A stretch of 64,000 nt of DNA, from positions 255,300 through 319,299 of the forward strand of contig KN832568.1 in assembly GCA_000827205.1 (NCBI GenBank). Reading direction: 5' to 3'. Both the position numbers and the translations under genes were made by a program. The notes beneath the pieces were generated by a model. It did no database searches and was not told where the DNA came from. It saw only the letters and a list, made by a program, of their open reading frames with translations. Positions 58,032 to 64,000 of the stretch are shown here, one piece after another; position 1 is the first letter of the stretch; every line of letters begins with the position of its first letter. The stretch comes from Plicaturopsis crispa FD-325 SS-3 (taxonomy: Eukaryota; Basidiomycota; Agaricomycetes; Amylocorticiales; Amylocorticiaceae).

Positions 58032-58881
58032 CTTTTGCCGCAATATGGGCAACATCTCCGGCAAGGCGTGTATGTCGTAGGTCAACCCTACGTACTTATA
58101 AGGCGTCGGATAGTCTATGGAGCGTACAGGTGGCATCGAGCCAGTGGAGTACTCTCTTCATCACCGAACAGAATGACTGCCACGGAGATTTCTAGGCCCA
58201 AGGGAGGGCCCGGGAAAGCTCTGCGAAGTGCATAAATTTGACGGCGAGAAAAAGTACGTCCTCTCGCGCCGCGCGCGATATTCCGTATGTCGCCTAAAGC
58301 ACGGATCGAGTAAGCACTTTGGAAGAAGCCTGTGTGATAGTTTCTACCCGGAAAATACGGTGATGCTGAGGAGGGCGCATGGGAGCGTCGTCTGACTATT
58401 TGACGACCAGAGCCAGAATTTTCCGAGCGAAATTGGGACAAGGAAGAGACTATCGCGGGGCGAACGGAATCGCCGTCTTGTCGCATATCTGATCTGATTC
58501 CCATGGATTAAATCAATACAGCAAGTCGTCGGTCGAGTCGTCATAGACCGTCCTGGAGACAAATCCTTACCTGTTATGAGCGGAAAATGGGGTAGCAAAA
58601 CGATCTTTTCTGATCGATTTCGTTGTCTTTTGTGCAAAACATGTCGGAAAGAGCGGGGAAACCCGACCGCGCCGCACATGCCTCAGAGAAATGCGAGGAT
58701 GAGCCTTGTGTTCCATTTCTTTTTGTGCCAGTGCGTGCCCAAGCTGTATCCAAAGAGCACGGAACAGGTGTCCGGCGGCGACACAGCGCGCCTGTCCGCG
58801 CCTGCCCTGACTGCGTCGAATGATCCATTCCAGCTGCAGGTTTCTTATTGACTCCTGCCGAAAATTACGATACGTAAAGCC

Positions 58882-60818
58882 ATGTTCGGGGGACCGTCGT
58901 TTCCTACCCTTATAATAGTCGTGGGTCTCTTCTTGATCTTTATCTCTTCCTTAACACCCCTCCTTTCCCCCATGGATGCCAAAGCACCACTGTCTCTCAA
59001 ATTCGTCGTTATCGGCGCCAGCATTAGCGGCATAGCATGTGCCTACGCTCTGAGGCAGGCGGGCCATGATGTACTTGTTCTGGAGGCAACGGACGGGAGT
59101 CATCGCGTGAGTTTCACTCCTCACATCGACGTACGAAGCTCTTCTCATGTCTTTGAATCAGGGCGAGGGAGGAATTCGCGTGCCTCCCAATATGACGCGC
59201 ATACTGAACGACTGGAGTCTCCGGCCATTACTAGATAAATGGGCCGTGACGTGCCCCGAGTTCATATTCAGATCTGGTACGCCCGGGAACCAGTCACGTC
59301 CTGCCCAAACCCTCATATTTCTTGAGACATAGCGTCTGGTGAACCTCTCGGCATATTGAAGCTGCACGCGCAGATGATGGACGCCCTGAACGCGAACTTC
59401 TTGCTTATGAAGGTGCGAATCGCTTCGAATTTGGACGCGAAGCGATCTGTTAACGGTTTACGTAAATAGCACGGCGACCTCCATACAATGCTCCTAGAGC
59501 TCGCGATGAAGGCTGGGGCAGAATTCAAATACAACGTACCAATCGTCGAAGTCGATCCATGGGAAGTCACCGCGACGTCGTCAGACGGATCGATATATAC
59601 GGGCGATGTGATTCTCGGCGCAGATGGGCTTGACAGCATGATTCGCAACGAAGTTGTCTTGGATGACCCACCAACGGCGCACTTTGCCCACAAAATAGCA
59701 TTAGAGTGAGCATGCTGAGCATTTACCGTCGTTGGATGTCGCTGACCGTAATCTAGAGCGACCGTTTCGACTGCCCTAATGAAACAAGATGAAGATCTTA
59801 AATCATTAACGGAGTCGGCAGAGGTAAGCCTTAGCATTACAAAATTGACCTTGCGACTGAGCGTGGCCTGTTAGTGGTGGGTATGGATGTCCGATGGTGC
59901 TGCTGCCAATGGTCATTTGATCGTGAGTACCATCGCTTTACATTACGATGTCAACGTTATTAAAAGCTCTTTTCAGCACGGCGGCGAGGAATTCAGCTTG
60001 AATGTGACCATTAACGTTGAAGATGATTCGACGTCGTTCACAGAGTCGTGGAAAGACAAGGTCGCTTTTGACCAAGTCAACTTTAGGTTCCCGTTCCACG
60101 ATCCTAGGTGCGCATCATGCCCGTAACTTACAAAAAAAAGGCTTTAATTCCTGTTCATTAGGGTGTTCAAGTTCTTCGAATTGGCTGGAACTGCTGTGCC
60201 AGTCAAGTATATCATCCGTGACTCGTTCGACGACTGGGTGCACGAATCTGGCAAGGTGGCTGTCGTCGGTGAAGCTGCACATCCATTCATGGTCCGTTAT
60301 TCGCTACTTGAAATATATCTGCTCGCTGAACTGTCCGCGATTCGTAGCCCAGTTGCTCGCATAACGCCGCCATGGGAATCGAGGACGCAGCAATGCTAGG
60401 CAGCCTTTTCTCGCGGATCAGTTCTCGGGAGCAGATCTCCACTCTGCTCTACGCGTACGAGGAGCTCCGCCAACCGCGATGCGCCGAGACACAAAAATCC
60501 GAGCATGAACGGCGGGACTTCATCGCGCTGCCCACCGGACCTATACAGGAGCTGCGAGATCAGGGCCTGCGGGAGACGCTGAAGCAAGCCGCTCTGGACT
60601 GGGACGACGCCGACGAGGAGTTCCTGCGCGCAACATACGAGGCCTACATCATCATATTCGCATACGATGCAGGTGAGATGGCCGACGACTGGTGGACAAA
60701 GTGGGGCAACACATTGGAACGAGGGAAGGAATCGCAATCCGAATCCGAGTTTACAAGCCGCGCGCGGGGTGCCTCTGCATTATCGACGGTGTCGGTTTCT
60801 GTCTCGAGCAGCGCATAG
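58882..60818 (+). CDS. FAD-dependent monooxygenase with N-terminal membrane helix
   Basis: Class A flavoprotein hydroxylase-like enzyme. The ATG at 58882 gives MFGGPSFPTLIIVVGLFLIF, a likely membrane anchor; an ATG at 58972 (MDAKAPLSLKFVVIG) would make a soluble form. The dinucleotide fold is VVIGASISGIACAYALRQAG with LVLEA. Splicing gives GEGGIRVPPNMTRILNDW, LKLHAQMMDALNANFLLMK, HTMLLELAMKAGAEFKYNVP and DVILGADGLDSMIR, the DG motif joining FAD and NAD(P)H binding. The second FAD motif is GKVAVVGEAAHPF, with Glu where GDAAHP is most common, then AAMGIEDAAMLGSLFSR. It ends in a Ser-rich tail (SVSVSSSA). Substrate not predictable. About seven introns. Confidence 0.87.
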
Positions 60819-61557
60819 TACCCCGTTTAGGGATCGCTGCCTCGCCCCATTTTTACGACCATAGACCATGCCGTTTACGACTATTCGGACTCGCAGGTTT
60901 CCAGTTACAGTTGTTCCGCGCATATACCCCGCATATACACACAATGTCACGACCCCATTGCATTTACACCATCATGATCTTGTTTCATATCTTTGCGTTC
61001 CATGTTCAGATTGCTAGTGAACTCTTGGGCACACTGAAGACGTTTCTACTCCGAAACCAAGTGCTTAGGCCTTAGGATTGCGCTGTGTCTGACACTGCGA
61101 CTTGAGAGTTCTGAGTGGTCGACTGCCACCAACGCTTGGTCCCTTAGAAATGTGAAAACAGGTAAACGTTCACCCTGTTAGGTCAGCGCTCGCAGACAAT
61201 TGGGCTAAAAGAAATACTAGCTACAAAACGACTGACTTGGGATGTGTATTTCCTCCTGCTGGTTCGAGTTGAGTGCAGGTAGTTATTGCTTGGGTAGAGC
61301 AGACTGCCTTCAGAGTGCCCGACGCCGGTGCGCTCAGCGAGCGAAAGGTGAGATGAAAAGAAATATATTCGGTCAGAGATGTGAAATATGTAGTAGAGAT
61401 GTAGAATACATTGGATGCCTAGATGAAAATCGTAACGCGTAAGACCATGACAAGGACGTGCAAGCAAGAAGTCGAGGATGAGATAGTAAGAGATGTAGAG
61501 CGACGTGAGATAAGAATTCCAGAACAACAACCGTCTAAGAGAGATCCGTAACACCCA
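60819..61557. other. Convergent 3' intergenic region
   Basis: It holds the 3' ends of the monooxygenase gene (+) and FAS2 (-). Short frames here have no motif, and I saw no RNA gene. Confidence 0.45.
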
Positions 61558-64000
61558 TTACGAAGTGGCTTGAGCAAAGGCAATAGCGACAGTCTACAAG
61601 AGATATCAGCAGGGGAACGGCAAAAGCTTCACGATGATCTTACCTCGGAGTGGCTGAGCGATATGAGGACCTTCTTCCCACCCGCAGCAGCGGCAGCTTC
61701 GCCGTGAAGTGTGACGGTCGGGGCGCCAGTCTCATTGGGCAGAATTTCGATGTCTTTCATCGCCGCGGCGGCGCCCTTCGACGACACGCCAAGAGACTTG
61801 AACACGGCTTCCTTGCCGACCCAGCGAGCTGCGAATGAGGCGGGCGGCGAAGGCTGCGCGCGGCAGTACGCGATCTCAGCTTCGGTGAAGTTGCGTGCCA
61901 CGAAGGTCGGGTTCCAGGAGGGGACCGAAGAGATGAGTTCTGGTAAGATGCGCGTCAATGATAAGATCATACATCATTATGAGCGGTAGCAACTCACCCT
62001 GGTCAACGCCGACACCTGAGGCAGAAGCGTTCCCTGCGAGAACCTCCGAAACAGCCTTGACGTTTGCGAGATCCAATGTGGGCTCCTTTTGCAGTTTGCT
62101 GAAAGAGTAGCTGCCGGTCTTCGGGTCGAGGGAGGCGCGCGCCAAGGGGTTCATGAGGACAGGCTGCTCAAGCTCGTAGGGATACGGGGGTGCCTCCTTG
62201 ATCTTGACCAGAGAGTTCGTAATCATCATTTCGCTCATCGCCTTGTACGCCTGCAGCGAACGCGTGCGGTTGCGGGCCTGGTAGACCGCGTATTGCGAGG
62301 GCTCGAGAGCACCGAAGAGATAACGGGGATGAACAACGAGCGCGGTTCCACCGACTTGACCGAATCCGAAGGAGGACATAACACCAGCACGGATACCGTC
62401 AGTGTGTAGGGACTTGGAAGGGAATACCAGGTAGCGGTGTTCCTGGAAGCGGGCGTCGATGTTGCTGAGAGTCCATGTCAGAATAGGGAGAAGGAATAAA
62501 GCAGAAAACATGACTCACTCGCTGTTCCGGTTGCCTGGAACGATACCAGTGCCTACGGACTGTAACAGACCCATCATCTGCCACGACGCTGAACCACCTT
62601 TCGAGTGGCCCAACAGACTCTTCTGGGCGATGACGGGAACGGCGTTGCCTTCGGTGCGAGAGATGTTCGTGAACACATCATTCCAAATGGCGGTCTCGTT
62701 CTTCTCATTGGCTCCTGTGCTGGTCCCGTGGATGGAGAGCACACCGATATCATCGGCCGTCAGGCCCCAGACAGCGAGTGCACGACGTAGCGGCGCGACT
62801 CGAGGATCAGAGCCCTCGAGCATACCGTACATTGCAAGGGCATCCTTGTCTTGGCGGGCAGCCTCCTGCTCAATGTCAGCGACGCGGGAGGACAAGTACT
62901 CGTCCTCGACTGTCTCGCCCTGGCTCTTCTGGAAAGCATTTTCCTCACGGAGTTGTGCGTGTTCATGCGTAAGCCATTGGGAAATTTGGCTGCGACGGAA
63001 TGCGAGTTGACGTGAGCGGTATTCGAGGTCAAGCAGGGGAAGAGGATGCTTCGAAGGGATCTGCCTTGCGATTCCGAGGGCACCTTTGCCGGGAGCGGGA
63101 ACGGAACGGCCAGCCTTATCACTATAAAGTGGGTCAACACATGTGGTGGGAAGGATGGAGACGTTCCACTCACGTTGATGTCGAAGTGAAGGCCAGAACA
63201 CCCCGGATCGGGGCACCAAGCTCTAACGCGGTTTTAGCATTCATGACGATGTGTACACCAGTGCCTTGTGCCTCCATGAACTGAGGACCGCGAATTAGCG
63301 GGGGATTGCGACAGCGAAGGACAAAACTCACCCCTGCACGCGTCGTCGTCGCGGGACGGGACATTTCGGTGGGCTCGCGACCCATCGCAAACTCGGTCTC
63401 GGCGTTACTGGTAGCCTTCATATTGGCGAACTCGTATGACCCTTCCTCGCTGATATCATCGAAACCACCGGCGATCATGACTTTGGCCTTGCCTGACAGG
63501 ATTGAGTCACAAGCAATTTCGAGCGATTGCAGCGCCGTGGCACTGCAGACGAGATAAGAGCGCGACCAAACAAAAGGCATGAAACACATACCAAGCTCCG
63601 ACAGGAATCTTAACCGGTCCACTGGACGACATGAGAAGTAGATTAATCCATCCAGCCGTCGTGTTGATGAACCTGTTGCGCAAGGGTCAGCATATGTTAT
63701 CTGGGCTAGTTACTGCACCTACGTTTCTTGCAAAATGTCATTCTGAACCTCCTTCTCGTCACGGCGGTCCTTGAACATCTTGGCCAGCGACTCAGTACCT
63801 CCCATTCCACTGCCAAGACTGGTCCCAACTTCGGACGGGTGAATGTGCTTGTAGAGTTCGTACGGATCCGTTATGCCCGATGCATTGAGGGCTTCCGCAG
63901 TGCAGACGAGGGCCCAGAGCGTGGTACGATCCGTTTGTGCAATGATGTCAGGAGGGATACCATATCTTCCTGCGTCCCAGCCGGTGGGGATCTGGCCAGC
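61558..64000 (-). CDS. FAS2: Fatty acid synthase alpha subunit, C-terminal part (partial)
   Basis: Cytosolic type I fatty acid synthase, alpha chain; the 5' part lies beyond 64000. What is present is the ketoacyl synthase and phosphopantetheinyl transferase. The KS begins here at [20 protein letters not shown] and includes [14 protein letters not shown], then [20 protein letters not shown] with the nucleophile Cys. The two catalytic His lie in [16 protein letters not shown] and [17 protein letters not shown]. Between them is the basic/acidic helix QREE-type stretch [20 protein letters not shown]. The PPT domain has FNFTEAEI-like [32 protein letters not shown] and [10 protein letters not shown] last small exon adds [11 protein letters not shown] and the stop at 61558. 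At least six introns of about 50 bp, one splitting the Cys codon (63543-63591). Confidence 0.96.

Larger units (their letters stand above)
53423..58881. other. Gene-poor tract, 5.4 kb
   Basis: No intact gene is supported between the acyl-CoA-binding protein and the FAD monooxygenase. Open frames stay under 150 codons, overlap on both strands and have no domain or clean splice pattern. The base composition is less GC-rich than the neighbouring coding DNA. Degenerate direct repeats lie near 53.95-54.45 kb and an 8-bp inverted repeat at 58008-58031. I could not recognise transposon coding domains or long terminal repeats. Decayed genes or non-autonomous elements may be present. Confidence 0.5.

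Noticed and set aside
53423-58881. Transposon or virus-like element in the gene desert
   Set aside because: I could find no transposase, integrase or reverse transcriptase motif, no long terminal repeats and no clear terminal inverted repeats. The direct repeats alone do not support a family call.
61242-61300. tRNA-like GGTTCGAGT word
   Set aside because: The flanking bases do not form a T-stem and no acceptor or anticodon arm can be drawn.
1-64000. CRISPR array, bacterial operon or biosynthetic cluster
   Set aside because: No regularly spaced repeats exist, the genes have spliceosomal introns, and no backbone synthase of secondary metabolism is present. FAS2 is the primary-metabolism enzyme.

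Overview
The window is nuclear DNA of a filamentous basidiomycete, most likely a wood- or litter-inhabiting agaricomycete. The genes are dense and cut by many short introns of about 45-65 bp with GT..AG ends. The gene set is a fungal housekeeping and secretory one: type I fatty acid synthase alpha subunit, VTC4, GTR2, Zn2Cys6 regulators, GH17 and GH78 enzymes, a GMC oxidoreductase. I see no prokaryotic, organellar or rRNA sequence. I could not find a tRNA. All spliced models below were assembled by eye, so internal exon borders are approximate unless given.

Layout. 0.5-3.8 kb: kelch-propeller membrane protein (+). 4.1-6.7 kb: secreted GH78-type glycosidase (-), with a 14-nt microexon in its active-site motif. 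6.7-7.1 kb: possible transporter relic. 7.2-9.9 kb: Avt3-type vacuolar amino-acid transporter (-). 10.3-10.7 kb: possible small spliced gene (+). 11.3-13.4 kb: GT-B-like protein related to the N-terminal part of plant L-arabinokinase (-). 14.1-20.3 kb: paladin-like protein with three phosphatase P-loops (+). 20.9-22.2 kb: Ser/Thr-rich single-pass surface protein (+). 22.8-26.0 kb: VTC4 polyphosphate polymerase (-), divergent from GTR2 at 26.3-27.8 kb (+). 28.4-29.8 kb: F-box protein (-), sharing a 110-bp intergenic region with a Pof1-like adenylyltransferase at 30.0-30.9 kb (+). 31.1-33.8 kb: membrane-anchored GMC oxidoreductase (-). 34.9-36.6 kb: Sac7-type RhoGAP (+). 37.3-39.6 kb: type II membrane GH17 glucanase (+). 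40.2-42.2 kb: stand-alone formin-type GBD/FH3 protein (-). 43.3-45.8 and 47.3-49.5 kb: two paralogous Zn2Cys6 regulators (-). 50.7-52.4 kb: tandem-PH protein (-). 52.8-53.4 kb: acyl-CoA-binding protein (+). 53.4-58.9 kb: gene-poor tract with degenerate direct repeats. 58.9-60.8 kb: FAD-dependent monooxygenase (+). 61.6-64.0 kb: 3' part of FAS2 (-), running off the edge.

How the genes relate. There is no obvious biosynthetic cluster. Three themes recur: vacuole/TORC1 nutrient handling (Avt3-like, VTC4, GTR2), Rho-GTPase and polarity control together with wall enzymes (RhoGAP, GBD/FH3, GH17, two Ser/Thr-rich or kelch membrane proteins), and lipid/phosphoinositide biology (paladin-like, tandem-PH, ACBP, FAS2). 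This grouping is inference from gene content, not evidence of co-regulation. I did not find a convincing novel multi-gene system. The best leads are the GH78 microexon, a GC-AG intron inside the GTR2 P-loop, the kinase-less arabinokinase-like protein, the formin-less GBD/FH3 protein, the triple-P-loop paladin and the repeat-bearing gene desert.
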